NCBI GenBank assembly: GCA_934157035.1
Contig: CAKPHG010000005.1
Location: 62,001 to 126,000 of the forward strand
Direction: 5' to 3'
DNA from: an uncultured Clostridia bacterium
Lineage (GTDB): Bacteria; Bacillota; Clostridia; TANB77; CAG-508
DNA length: 64,000 nt
Shown piece after piece: positions 1 to 7,690 of this stretch. Each line of letters opens with the position of its first letter. Position 1 is the first letter of the stretch. The translations under genes were made by a program, and so were the position numbers. The notes under the pieces were generated by a model. It was not told the DNA's origin. It did not search any database and saw nothing but the letters and a program-made list of their open reading frames with translations.

Positions 1-954
1 ATCACGATAGTGATTTTCAAGTGTTTGGCATACTTTTTTGAATTCTTCGAATGCTTCTGGGAATTTGTTAGCCATTTCTGTAATTTTCATAGGTGTACGA
101 ACACCTGCAACAACGTCTTCACCTTGTGCATTTGTTAAGAATTCTCCAAATAGACCTTTTGCACCTGTAGCTGGGTCACGAGTAAATGCAACACCTGTAC
201 CACAGTCATCTCCCATATTACCAAATGCCATAGATTGAACGTTAACAGCTGTTCCCCAAGAATAAGGAATGTCGTTATCTCTTCTATAAACATTAGCACG
301 TGGGTTATCCCATGATCTAAATACTGCTTTTATAGCTCCCATTAATTGTTCTTTTGGATCACTTGGGAAGTCTTGTCCTATTTTTGATTTATATTCTGCT
401 TTGAATTGGTTTGCTAATTCTTTTAAATCATTAGCATCAAGTTCTATATCTTGTTTAACACCTTTCTTAGCTTTCATTTCATCGATAAGTTGTTCAAAGT
501 ATTTTTTACCAACTTCCATAACAACATCTGAATACATTTGAATAAATCTACGATAGCAATCCCATGCCCAACGTGGATTATTTGATTTTTCTGCTATTAC
601 ATTAACAACATCTTCGTTTAAACCTAAGTTTAAAATTGTATCCATCATACCAGGCATTGATGCTCTAGCACCTGATCTTACAGAAACTAATAATGGATTT
701 TCTTTGTCTCCAAATTTCTTTCCTGTAATTTCTTCCATTTTACCAATGTACTCATTAATTTGTTTTTGAATTTCTTCATTAATTTCTCTACCATCTTCAT
801 AGTACTTTGTACATGCTTCAGTAGTGATTGTAAAACCTTGAGGAACTGGTAAACCTAAATTAGTCATTTCTGCTAAGTTAGCTCCTTTACCTCCTAAAAG
901 TTCACGCATGTCTGCATTTCCTTCGCTAAAAAGGTATACATACTTTTGACTCAT
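1..954 (-). CDS. ppdK: Pyruvate, phosphate dikinase, N-terminal part (cut by window edge)
   Basis: Interconverts pyruvate, ATP and phosphate with phosphoenolpyruvate, AMP and pyrophosphate in the cytoplasm. The visible 318 residues start MSQKYVYLFSEGNADMRELL and carry the nucleotide-binding domain, including GGKGANLAEM and the stretch SVRSGARASMPGMMDTILNLG typical of PPDK. The ATG at 954 is preceded by AAGGAGG a few bases upstream. The frame is open to base 1, so the phosphohistidine and PEP-binding domains lie outside the window. The gene is divergent from the small gene at 1169. The family assignment is near certain. Confidence 0.96.
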   Translation of the reverse strand, partial: MSQKYVYLFSEGNADMRELLGGKGANLAEMTNLGLPVPQGFTITTEACTKYYEDGREINEEIQKQINEYIGKMEEITGKKFGDKENPLLVSVRSGARASMPGMMDTILNLGLNEDVVNVIAEKSNNPRWAWDCYRRFIQMYSDVVMEVGKKYFEQLIDEMKAKKGVKQDIELDANDLKELANQFKAEYKSKIGQDFPSDPKEQLMGAIKAVFRSWDNPRANVYRRDNDIPYSWGTAVNVQSMAFGNMGDDCGTGVAFTRDPATGAKGLFGEFLTNAQGEDVVAGVRTPMKITEMANKFPEAFEEFKKVCQTLENHYRD

Positions 955-1110
955 AAAAAAACCTCCTTGTTTTCTATCTGTCTTAACTATATAAAAATTG
1001 TTAAAACTTACTTTTATGATTATTCCAAAGTATCTTCTCCGGAACGAGTTAATTATATATGTAAATTGCTTAATTGTAAAGTATATTTGGTAATTTTTTC
1101 AATGTTTTTA

Positions 1111-1139
1111 TTTACTTTGTTTTCATTTTGGTATATAAT
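1111..1139 (+). promoter_or_regulatory. Sigma-A type promoter of the gene at 1169
   Basis: The -35 TTTACT at 1111-1116 and -10 TATAAT at 1134-1139 are separated by 17 bases. The promoter sits about 30 bases before the start codon, and AAAGGAGG (1154-1161) is the ribosome binding site. The same TTTACT-17-TATAAT layout precedes the plus-strand gene at 6410. Confidence 0.65.
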
Positions 1140-1168
1140 TAACATAATTTATTAAAGGAGGTTTTACT

Positions 1169-1534
1169 ATGGCAATAAAATCTACACAAAAACGGTTAAC
1201 TGTTCCAAAAGATATCTGGGATATATCTAATTTTGATGATTACGCTAAAAATACTTTTGGCTTTTTTATATCAAATGATTCAAGAGTTATTATAGCAGAT
1301 ATATCAGTTGGTAAAAATTTAAATTATGAATTTTTAGGTAAATGTACTTTTGATGAAAAGCATCGGTTTTTTGTTCCAAAAAATGTTGATTTTTACTTAG
1401 GTACAGGCAATATTTATTATTTTACTTCTTCCTCAGAAAATTCTATAGTTTATTTTTATAAGACCAGTAATGATGCATTGTCAAAACTACAAAATTATCA
1501 TTTAAACATTTTAATTGATAGTTTAGGTGAGTAA
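1169..1534 (+). CDS. Unknown small protein, possibly two AbrB/MraZ-like hairpin repeats
   Basis: A 121-residue soluble protein with no signal peptide. I do not recognise the family. Two segments look alike: KRLTVPKDIW near residue 8 followed by FFISNDSRVIIAD, and CTFDEKHRFFVPKNVDF near residue 58 followed by IYYFTSSSENSIVYFYK. Each has a K/R-R-(L/F)-x-V-P-K core followed by strands, reminiscent of the AbrB/MraZ swapped-hairpin DNA-binding fold; this is inference only. It has its own promoter and a strong AAAGGAGG. It converges on the ankyrin gene and shares a palindromic terminator with it. Confidence 0.7.
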   Translation: MAIKSTQKRLTVPKDIWDISNFDDYAKNTFGFFISNDSRVIIADISVGKNLNYEFLGKCTFDEKHRFFVPKNVDFYLGTGNIYYFTSSSENSIVYFYKTSNDALSKLQNYHLNILIDSLGE

Positions 1535-1537
1535 AAC

Positions 1538-1573
1538 AAAAACTAGTAATTTCAATTGAAATTACTAGTTTTT
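1538..1573. terminator. Bidirectional terminator, perfect 36-bp palindrome
   Basis: A perfect inverted repeat centred between 1555 and 1556 (arms read AAAAACTAGTAATTTCAA) with T runs on both strands. It lies between the convergent genes ending at 1534 (+) and 1579 (-) and would serve both. Confidence 0.85.
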
Positions 1574-1578
1574 ATTAC

Positions 1579-2403
1579 TTATTTATTTTTTGCACATGCT
1601 TCTTTTAATAGCTTCTCTACTTCAGCATGACCATTTGCTGATGCATATCTTATAGCGTAGTTATTATTTGCAGTTACATCTGCTCCTGCTTCTATTAGTA
1701 ATTTTACTACTTCAGCATGACCGTTTTTTGATGCATGTCGTATAGCATAGTTATCATCTGCTGTTACATCTGCTCCTGCTTTTATTAATAGTTTCACTGT
1801 TTTAGCATGACCGTTTTCTGATGCAAGACATATAGCATAGTTGTCATCTGCTGTTACATCTGCTCCTGCTTCTATTAGTAATTTTACTACTTCAGCATGA
1901 CCGTTTTCTGATGCATATCTTATAGCATAGTTACAATTTGCTGTTACATCTGCTCCTGCTTTTATTAATAGTTTCACTGTTTTAGCATGACCATTTTCTG
2001 ATGCATATCTTATAGCATAGTTATTATCTGCTGTTACATCTGCTCCTGCTTCTATTAGTAATTTTACTACTTCAGCATGACCGTTTTCTGATGCAAGACA
2101 TATAGCATAGTTGTCATCTGCTGTTACATCTGCTCCTGCTTCTATTAGTAATTTTACTGTTTCAGCGTTACCATTCTCTGACGCAAGTCGTATAGCCTCG
2201 TTATCATTTGCTGTTACATCTGCTCCTAATTGAATTAACAAACTAACTAATTTAGCATTATTATTTTTTACAGCCCAGCATAAAGCTTTTTCCTGATTTA
2301 GTTTAAAATTTTTATCTAAATCAAAAATTTTTTTCAACAAGTCATAATGATCCTCCAATGTAATATCAAAAGACACTGTTACTGTTGTTTTCCGCTCTTC
2401 CAT
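1579..2403 (-). CDS. Ankyrin-repeat protein with 30-residue repeats
   Basis: A 274-residue cytoplasmic protein, probably a protein-interaction scaffold. After a roughly 30-residue N-terminal segment comes a degenerate repeat (residues 31-60). Six 30-residue units follow (61-240) and then a C-terminal cap (241-274). The unit begins ADVTADDNYAIRYASENGHA and ends in VVKLLIEAG. Ankyrin units are normally 33 residues; the 30-residue form with this wording resembles the ankyrin repeats of giant viruses, from memory and not by search. Units alternate AEVVKLLIEAG and AKTVKLLIKAG, a 60-residue superperiod, and the DNA copies are nearly identical. No signal peptide. AAGGGAG precedes the ATG. It follows glyS behind a terminator. 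Confidence 0.93.
   Translation of the reverse strand: MEERKTTVTVSFDITLEDHYDLLKKIFDLDKNFKLNQEKALCWAVKNNNAKLVSLLIQLGADVTANDNEAIRLASENGNAETVKLLIEAGADVTADDNYAICLASENGHAEVVKLLIEAGADVTADNNYAIRYASENGHAKTVKLLIKAGADVTANCNYAIRYASENGHAEVVKLLIEAGADVTADDNYAICLASENGHAKTVKLLIKAGADVTADDNYAIRHASKNGHAEVVKLLIEAGADVTANNNYAIRYASANGHAEVEKLLKEACAKNK
1630..2220 (-). repeat. Tandem 90-bp repeats encoding ankyrin units
   Basis: About six to seven direct copies of a 90-bp unit, for example the block TCTGCTCCTGCTTCTATTAG repeated every 90 or 180 bases on the plus strand. Most differences between copies are single bases. This points to recent expansion by slippage or unequal recombination and to likely length variation between strains. 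Confidence 0.9.
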
Positions 2404-2439
2404 ACTTTTTCTCCCTTCTTATTCGGTAATTACCTAATT

Positions 2440-2470
2440 AAAAATAGACAACAATTTTATGTTGCCTATT
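2440..2470 (-). terminator. Terminator of glyS
   Basis: On the minus strand a 10-bp stem (AUAGGCAACA with UGUUGUCUAU, one G-U pair) and a 6-base loop are followed by a T run. It lies just after the glyS stop and before the ankyrin gene. Confidence 0.8.
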
Positions 2471-2497
2471 ATATATTCTTTTGTTTTAATTGTCAAG

Positions 2498-3886
2498 TTA
2501 GAACTCCATTTTATTTTCTAACCATGTTGGTAGTTCATTTATTTTTACTCTTACTTGTTCCATTGTGTCTCTATCACGAATTGTTACAGATTCATCTTCT
2601 AAAGTATCAAAATCTATTGTTACACAATATGGTGTTCCTATTTCGTCTTCTCTTCTATAACGTTTTCCAATTGAACCTGCTTCGTCATAGTCACACATAA
2701 ATTTCTTTGATAATTTTGTATATACTTCATCTGCTTTTTCACTTAACTTTTTAGAAAGTGGAAGTACTGCAACTTTATATGGTGCTAATGCTGGATGTAA
2801 GTGAAGTACTGTTCTTGTGTCTCCTTCAGCTATTTCTTGTTCTTCATATGCGTTGCACATCATTGCCAAGAATATTCTATCTACGCCAACTGCTGGCTCT
2901 ACACAATATGGTACATATCTTTCATTTGTTTCTGGGTCTAAATATGTTAAATCTTCCTTAGAAGCTTCCATGTGTCTTGACAAGTCATAGTCAGTTCTAT
3001 CTGCTATTCCCCATAATTCTCCCCAACCAAATGGGAATAAAAATTCTATGTCAGTTGTTCCTTTACTATAGAATGATAATTCTTCTTTAGAGTGTTCTCT
3101 CATACGTAAGTTTTCTTCTTTCATTCCTAAACTTACAAGCCAGTTTTTGCAGAAGTTTTTCCAGTATTCATACCATTCTAAGTCTGTTCCTGGTTTACAG
3201 AAAAATTCAAGTTCCATTTGCTCAAATTCTCTTGTTCTGAATATAAAGTTTCCTGGTGTTATTTCATTTCTAAAAGAACGTCCCATTTGTCCAATTCCCA
3301 TTGGCATTCTTCTTCTTGTTGTTCTTAATACATTTTTAAAGTCTACAAACATTCCTTGAGCTGTTTCTGGTCTTAAATATACCTCAGATTTTGCATCTTC
3401 TGTAACTCCCATAAATGTTTTAAACATTAAATTGAATTTTCTTATATCTGTAAAGTCTTGTTTTCCACAATTAGGACATGGAATATTGTTTTCTTTAATA
3501 TACTCAACTAATTGTTCATTTGTCCATCCATCAAGCCCAGAGATATCTTTACCTTGTGCAAATTCCCATTCTTCTATTAATTTATCTGCTCTATGTCTTG
3601 TTTTACAAGCTTTACAATCTATTAGTGGGTCTGAAAATCCACCAACATGTCCTGTTGTAACCCATACTTGTGGATTCATCATAATTGCTGCATCAATTCC
3701 TACATTGTGTCTATTTTGAATTATAAATTTTTTCCACCATGCATCTTTAATATTTTTCTTAAGTTCTGCACCTAATGGACCATAGTCCCAAGAATTTGCT
3801 AAACCTCCATAAATTTCTGAACCAGGATATACAAATCCTCTATTTTTGCATAATGCTACTATTTTGTCCATTGTTAATTCACTCAT
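2498..3886 (-). CDS. glyS: Glycyl-tRNA synthetase, single-chain class II type
   Basis: Charges tRNA-Gly with glycine using ATP. The 462-residue chain is the dimeric type (also called GlyQS-independent or eukaryote-like), not the bacterial alpha2beta2 type. Visible signatures are the N-terminal [13 protein letters not shown], a CKAC...CPNC zinc-site pair in the inserted region, motif 2 [20 protein letters not shown], motif 3 [11 protein letters not shown], and a C-terminal anticodon-binding domain ending [15 protein letters not shown]. The start ATG follows AGGAGA. It is controlled by an upstream T-box leader. Confidence 0.98.
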   Translation of the reverse strand: MSELTMDKIVALCKNRGFVYPGSEIYGGLANSWDYGPLGAELKKNIKDAWWKKFIIQNRHNVGIDAAIMMNPQVWVTTGHVGGFSDPLIDCKACKTRHRADKLIEEWEFAQGKDISGLDGWTNEQLVEYIKENNIPCPNCGKQDFTDIRKFNLMFKTFMGVTEDAKSEVYLRPETAQGMFVDFKNVLRTTRRRMPMGIGQMGRSFRNEITPGNFIFRTREFEQMELEFFCKPGTDLEWYEYWKNFCKNWLVSLGMKEENLRMREHSKEELSFYSKGTTDIEFLFPFGWGELWGIADRTDYDLSRHMEASKEDLTYLDPETNERYVPYCVEPAVGVDRIFLAMMCNAYEEQEIAEGDTRTVLHLHPALAPYKVAVLPLSKKLSEKADEVYTKLSKKFMCDYDEAGSIGKRYRREDEIGTPYCVTIDFDTLEDESVTIRDRDTMEQVRVKINELPTWLENKMEF

Positions 3887-3901
3887 AAATTTTCTCCTAT
3901 T

Positions 3902-3978
3902 CTAACTGTTTTTTAATACGGAGCCAAAAAACAGTTTAACTTTTTATTTTTCTTTTTTATTAACTTTTTTTGCTCCGT
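3902..3978 (-). promoter_or_regulatory. Structured 5' UTR element between T-box and glyS start
   Basis: An 11-bp perfect hairpin (3904-3914 with 3926-3936) whose 11-base loop reads GGCUCCGUAUU on the transcript. Seven loop bases (3918-3924) are perfectly complementary to ACGGAGC at 3972-3978, 48 bases upstream in the transcript, so a pseudoknot or loop-arm pairing is possible. It is not followed by a T run, so it is not a terminator. Function is not known. Confidence 0.5.
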
Positions 3979-3989
3979 TTCTAAAAATA

Positions 3990-4213
3990 GTTAATAAAAA
4001 AACTTTCATTCCTAGCTTTTATATAGCTAGGGACGAAAGTTTAATTTCCGCGGTTCCACCCTAATTGATAAATATTTTATTTTATATTCATCCACTTTAT
4101 TTTAATATGCTCCAAAGCTCCCCACATTTTCTTTATTATTAACTTTCACCATATATTAACTCTCTTTAAATATTAAAAATGTTTTTTCTTTTTCATCGCA
4201 TTATTTATTTTCT
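3990..4213 (-). promoter_or_regulatory. T-box riboswitch leader of glyS
   Basis: The conserved T-box core GGGTGGAACCGCGG is read on the minus strand at 4048-4062. It is followed by a strong terminator (stem 3995-4042: CTTTCGTCCCTAGC paired with GCTAGGAATGAAAG, then seven T). Upstream are the stem I hallmarks AGAGAG (4158-4167) and GGTGAAAG (4141-4150). Uncharged tRNA-Gly should bind and favour antitermination. A GGA at 4111-4113 is a possible specifier codon, but I cannot fold stem I with certainty. Confidence 0.93.
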
Positions 4214-4219
4214 TTATTT

Positions 4220-4248
4220 ATTTTAGCAACTTAATTTCATAAAGTCAA
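4220..4248 (-). promoter_or_regulatory. Sigma-A promoter of the glyS T-box transcript
   Basis: The -35 TTGACT (4243-4248) and -10 TAAAAT (4220-4225) are read on the minus strand with a 17-base spacer. This places the transcript start near 4213, at the front of the T-box leader. Confidence 0.75.
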
Positions 4249-4510
4249 TGATTTTTATAAAAAATATATTATATGCATTTTTATATTTTAAAAATATTAT
4301 TTTTTATTAGTTAATTTTATTACAAAAATATTACTATATTACATTGTTTTTTTATCTTTTTACTTTAAAATTATTGTTTTTTAGTAGTTTTGTTACAATA
4401 ATATTACAAAATCTTTCTTTTTTAAGTTAAATATTACATAATTGTTTCATTTTTGTTACTTACCTTTGTGTTATGTAACTTGTTTTTGTAATATTATTTT
4501 TTAAAATAAC
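4249..4510. other. Gene-free AT-rich stretch with repeated ATTAC/GTTAC words
   Basis: No plausible gene. The stretch is almost pure A/T with recurring TATTAC, GTTAC and TTACAAAA words in both orientations. Next to the DnaA-box-like cluster it could be a duplex-unwinding type region, or simply drifted intergenic sequence. Confidence 0.4.
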
Positions 4511-4513
4511 TTA

Positions 4514-4543
4514 TGTGGAAACTGTGGATAACTCTGTTGATAA
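4514..4543 (-). promoter_or_regulatory. Cluster of three DnaA-box-like sites
   Basis: On the minus strand TTATCAACA (4535-4543) and the consensus box TTATCCACA (4523-4531) are followed by GTTTCCACA (4514-4522), all in the same direction and spaced 12 and 9 bases. No dnaA or dnaN gene is in the window, so this may be a secondary DnaA-binding cluster rather than oriC. Confidence 0.5.
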
Positions 4544-4667
4544 CCTATTTTCAATACTTTCAGCTTGTCATTTTTTGTCATTTTTTACAAACGTTATTTT
4601 TTATGAAAACTTATAATTATTGTTACCAATTTTATGGTTACTTATTATTGTTTTGTTATTTTAAAAT

Positions 4668-4699
4668 CAAAAAGAAAACACCTAAATTTAGGCATTTTC
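4668..4699 (-). terminator. Terminator of galE overlapping its stop codon
   Basis: A 13-bp stem spans 4674-4699 on the minus strand (GAAAATGCCTAAA with TTTAGGTGTTTTC, two G-U pairs) and is followed by five T. The galE stop codon (4688-4690) lies inside the hairpin. Confidence 0.8.
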
Positions 4700-5704
4700 T
4701 GTGTTTTTTATAATAAAGTTCCAAGAGTCTTTGCACATATCTTCTAATGTTTTTTCTGCTTTCCAGTTTAATTCCTTCATAGCTTTTTCTGGGTTAGAGT
4801 AACACATAGCTATGTCTCCCGGTCTTCTTTCTACTATTTTATATTTTACTTTTACATTATTGGCTTTTTCGAATGTGTTTACAATATCTAATACACTATA
4901 TCCTATTCCTGTTCCTAAGTTATATATAAAAAGTCCCTGTTTTTCTTTTTCTAGTTTTTCTAGAGCCTTAATATGTCCTTTAGCTAAATCAACAACATGT
5001 ATATAATCTCTCACACCTGTTCCATCTGGTGTATTATAATCGTTTCCAAATATTGATAGTTCTGGTAATATTCCGGCTGCAACTCTTACAACATAAGGCA
5101 TTAAATTGTTTGGTATTCCTTGAGGTTCTTCTCCTATTAGTCCACTTTCATGTGCTCCTATTGGGTTAAAATAACGAAGTATTGCAATATTCCATGAATT
5201 GTCTGAAGCATATAAGTCTTTTAAAATTTGTTCTATAAATAGTTTTGTCGTTCCATAAGGATTTGTTGTTCCTCCTGTTTTGCAATTTTCTGTAAGAGGA
5301 ATAATCTCAGGATCTCCATAAACTGTTGCTGATGAACTAAATATAAATTTTTTTACATTATATTTTTTCATGGTTTCTAACAAAACTAAAGTACCTGATA
5401 TATTGTTTATATAATACTCTAATGGCTTTTTAGTTGATTCACCCACTGCTTTGTATCCTGCAAAATTCATTACTGCTTCTATATCTTTATTTTCTTCAAA
5501 AACTTTTTCTAATGCATTTCTATCTAAATAATTAATTTCATAAAATTTAAAATCTTTGTTTGTTATTTTTCTTATAGAGTCAAGTATCTCTGGTTTACTA
5601 TTTGAAAAGTTATCTATTATTATAACTTTTTTTCCTTCATTTAAAAGTTCAACTACTGTATGACTTCCAATATATCCTGCTCCACCTGTAACTAATATTG
5701 ACAC
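4688..5704 (-). CDS. galE: UDP-glucose 4-epimerase
   Basis: Interconverts UDP-glucose and UDP-galactose with bound NAD and can supply UDP-galactose for surface glycans. The 338-residue extended SDR protein has the GGAGYIGSH nucleotide-binding motif at residues 7-15, catalytic SSSATVYG and YGTTK, and the GalE wording YFNPIGAHESGLIGE. The start is GTG at 5704, supported by AGGAGG eight bases upstream. It is 13 bases downstream of the HD gene and probably co-transcribed with it. Confidence 0.97.
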   Translation of the reverse strand: MSILVTGGAGYIGSHTVVELLNEGKKVIIIDNFSNSKPEILDSIRKITNKDFKFYEINYLDRNALEKVFEENKDIEAVMNFAGYKAVGESTKKPLEYYINNISGTLVLLETMKKYNVKKFIFSSSATVYGDPEIIPLTENCKTGGTTNPYGTTKLFIEQILKDLYASDNSWNIAILRYFNPIGAHESGLIGEEPQGIPNNLMPYVVRVAAGILPELSIFGNDYNTPDGTGVRDYIHVVDLAKGHIKALEKLEKEKQGLFIYNLGTGIGYSVLDIVNTFEKANNVKVKYKIVERRPGDIAMCYSNPEKAMKELNWKAEKTLEDMCKDSWNFIIKNTENA

Positions 5705-5716
5705 TTTTATTTCCTC

Positions 5717-6259
5717 CTATTTAAAAATTCTTTCTAATACACTTTTATATCTTTTGAATATAGGATGATTTTCATCCACTCCTTCTATACAGCTATTATA
5801 CACACTTGTATAGTACCATTTTTGTTCTTCTGGATTTCTATTTATTACTTTATCCTCTCCATACTTTTCAATATTAGATAAAGCATCCTCTAAATTGCTT
5901 ATTTTATCACAGGCTACAATTAATTTTGAACCTAATGGCGCATTTTTTATATGTTCTATTGTATGTATTTTTCTTTCCTTCCATGGTAATGTTTTATCTG
6001 GCTCTGATGAATCATAAACATAGTCTCTAACTTTTTTTCCAAATTCTTTTTCAATATCTTCAAAAGTATGAGGTGTATCTTCTACAACATCATGTAGTAT
6101 TCCTGCTGAAACAACATCTTCATCACATCCACATCTTTGTAAAATCATTCCAACTGTAAATGGGTGAAATATCATATCTACATCTTCTACTTTTCTTGTT
6201 TGTCCTTTATGCGCTTTTGTTGCATAATATATTGCATACTCAATTTTATCTCTATTCAT
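5717..6259 (-). CDS. Stand-alone RelA/SpoT-type HD hydrolase (small alarmone hydrolase-like)
   Basis: A 180-residue cytoplasmic HD-domain protein. AHKGQTRK near residue 16, FHPFTVGMIL, and the metal-binding GILHDVVEDTPHTFEDI near residue 53 match the hydrolase half of RelA/SpoT and the single-domain MESH1-like enzymes. No synthetase, TGS or ACT domain is present. The likely role is (p)ppGpp or a related nucleotide hydrolysis. It has its own promoter and leads a two-gene unit with galE. Confidence 0.85.
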   Translation of the reverse strand: MNRDKIEYAIYYATKAHKGQTRKVEDVDMIFHPFTVGMILQRCGCDEDVVSAGILHDVVEDTPHTFEDIEKEFGKKVRDYVYDSSEPDKTLPWKERKIHTIEHIKNAPLGSKLIVACDKISNLEDALSNIEKYGEDKVINRNPEEQKWYYTSVYNSCIEGVDENHPIFKRYKSVLERIFK

Positions 6260-6286
6260 TTTATTTCCTCCTTATCTGCTTTATAA

Positions 6287-6315
6287 ATTATATATTACTT
6301 TATTTTTATTATCAA
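6287..6315 (-). promoter_or_regulatory. Sigma-A promoter of the HD hydrolase-galE unit
   Basis: TTGATA (6310-6315) and TATAAT (6287-6292) on the minus strand, with a 17-base spacer. It lies about 30 bases before the start at 6259 and is divergent from the promoter at 6343-6371. Confidence 0.75.
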
Positions 6316-6342
6316 CAAATATTAAAATATTTATTATTTTTC

Positions 6343-6371
6343 TTTACTTTTATTATTTTAGATAGTATAAT
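6343..6371 (+). promoter_or_regulatory. Sigma-A promoter of the kinase at 6410
   Basis: TTTACT (6343-6348) and TATAAT (6366-6371) with a 17-base spacer. AAAGGAG at about 6391 gives the ribosome binding site. Confidence 0.7.
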
Positions 6372-6409
6372 CATTTTTACTATATTATTAGAAAGGAGAT
6401 ACACATCGT

Positions 6410-7035
6410 ATGACTATACGGAAAAAGCCTTTAATAATTGAATTTACAGGTCCACCTAATTCAGGTAAAACAACTCTTGTCAATTTTTTACATGATGTAC
6501 TGAGTAAATGCAACTATTCTGTAGAAATAAAAAAGAGGATGCTGAACTTGTTCCTAAGTCTATTCCTAAGAAAACTTGGGCAAGGAATGCTTGGATTACT
6601 TTAGGTCAATTACAATCTTTAATAGAAGTTAATTACTCTACTTCAGATGTGGTATTGATTGACAGAGGTTATTATGACTCTTTATTCTGGCCTAATTTAT
6701 TAAAGCTTCAGGGTGTTTGTTCTGAGCAAGATTGTCTTTCTGCAATTAATATTATCAGGGGATTAGACTCTCAGTTCAATTTCAAACCCGACTATTTATT
6801 TGTAATTGATGTTTCTACTGAAGTTTCTTTAAAGCGTAGATACGCTATGGAAAATTCAGAAGCTGTTGTTCTTTCTACTAATTCCTTTATCGATTTGTAT
6901 AAAGAGCAATTAGATGTATTTTGTGAAAAATACAAAACCGAAACATCTATTTTTAAACTGGATACTTCTGGGCTTACTTTTGTAGAAATGCAAAATATTG
7001 TATTAGACAAGGTCTCTAGTATCTTACAGTGTTAA
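6410..7035 (+). CDS. P-loop (d)NMP/nucleoside kinase-like protein, split by a -1 frameshift
   Basis: Two overlapping frames together give one protein of about 208 residues. The first 42 codons (6410-6535) contain the Walker A GPPNSGKTT. The rest (from 6535) contains VVLIDRGYYD, a Walker-B-like segment, and a lid-like LKRRYAMENSEA. The frames meet exactly at A_AAA_AAG (6529-6535), read in the initial frame as ATA AAA AAG; a -1 slip there restores the full protein. Either this is programmed frameshifting at a classical slippery heptamer, or one A has been lost from a 7-A run (mutation or sequencing error). A hairpin CCTAAG-AAAA-CTTGGG follows at 6565-6580. The substrate is unknown; length fits thymidylate-kinase-like or AAA_28-type kinases. 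Confidence 0.75.
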
Positions 7036-7045
7036 CCATTAATAT

Positions 7046-7095
7046 AAAAAGCAGGAATTTTTATAGATTATATCTATCTAAAATTCTTGCTTTTT
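7046..7095. terminator. Bidirectional terminator between convergent genes
   Basis: A long imperfect hairpin: AAAAAGCA-GAATTTT pairs with AAAATTC-TGCTTTTT, and an inner ATAGAT/ATCTAT stem extends it. A/T runs lie on both sides. It separates the plus-strand kinase (end 7035) from the minus-strand transglycosylase (end 7100). Confidence 0.8.
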
Positions 7096-7099
7096 ATTA

Positions 7100-7669
7100 T
7101 TATTTATATAATTCTTTATATATTTTATAATCTCTTATTACTTTTCTTACATAATTATTTGTCTCTTTATAAGGAATATTTTCTAAATTAGAACCATCTT
7201 TTTCTATCGTTCCATCCTTAATCCATTTATCTACATTTCCCATTCCTGCATTATATGCTGCTATTGCTAAATATATGTTTCCTTCATAGTGTTCAATCAA
7301 ATAAGAATAGTAATGTGTCCCGATTTTTATATTTATTTCAGGGTTATATAAAGACTCTTTTACTATTACTTCTTCATCAACTTTAGTTGCAGTTTCTCTA
7401 GCTGTTGATTCCATTAATTGCATTAATCCTATTGCTCCACTTGTAGAATCAATATTTCTATTGAAATTACTCTCTACTTTTATTATTGAAAAAATAAGAT
7501 AAGGATCAATATCATATTGTTTAGAATATTTATAAACATATTCACTATATTCCTTTTTATAGATTTTTTTTAGAAAATAATTTTGTACTTTAATTATTCT
7601 AAATAAAACAATAAAAATACATATAATTATACCTAATATTAATAATATTTTCTTAAGCTTTTTATTCAA
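7100..7669 (-). CDS. Membrane-anchored SLT-type lytic transglycosylase
   Basis: Cleaves peptidoglycan glycan strands to 1,6-anhydro ends outside the membrane. The 189 residues comprise a Lys-rich N-terminus, one membrane segment (about residues 8-26), and an SLT domain: PYLIFSIIKVESNFN with the catalytic Glu, then SGAIGLMQLM, and AAYNAGMGNVDKWI. No LysM or other wall-binding domain. The start is TTG at 7669 with GGAG about 12 bases upstream; no ATG gives a better fit. It is 21 bases downstream of polA and probably co-transcribed. Confidence 0.94.
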   Translation of the reverse strand: MNKKLKKILLILGIIICIFIVLFRIIKVQNYFLKKIYKKEYSEYVYKYSKQYDIDPYLIFSIIKVESNFNRNIDSTSGAIGLMQLMESTARETATKVDEEVIVKESLYNPEINIKIGTHYYSYLIEHYEGNIYLAIAAYNAGMGNVDKWIKDGTIEKDGSNLENIPYKETNNYVRKVIRDYKIYKELYK

Positions 7670-7690
7670 TGTTTTTACATTCTCCTTTAA

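Noticed and set aside
1630..2220. Regular 90-bp repeats that could be taken for a CRISPR array
   Set aside because: Units are contiguous, lack unique spacers and encode in-frame ankyrin repeats.
4513..4713. Plus-strand 66-codon frame over the DnaA-like boxes
   Set aside because: No RBS; it overlaps the galE terminator and end; composition is that of random AT-rich DNA.
4688..5704. galE as the missing heptose epimerase hldD
   Set aside because: Its wording is that of UDP-glucose 4-epimerase, and it is far from the heptose genes.
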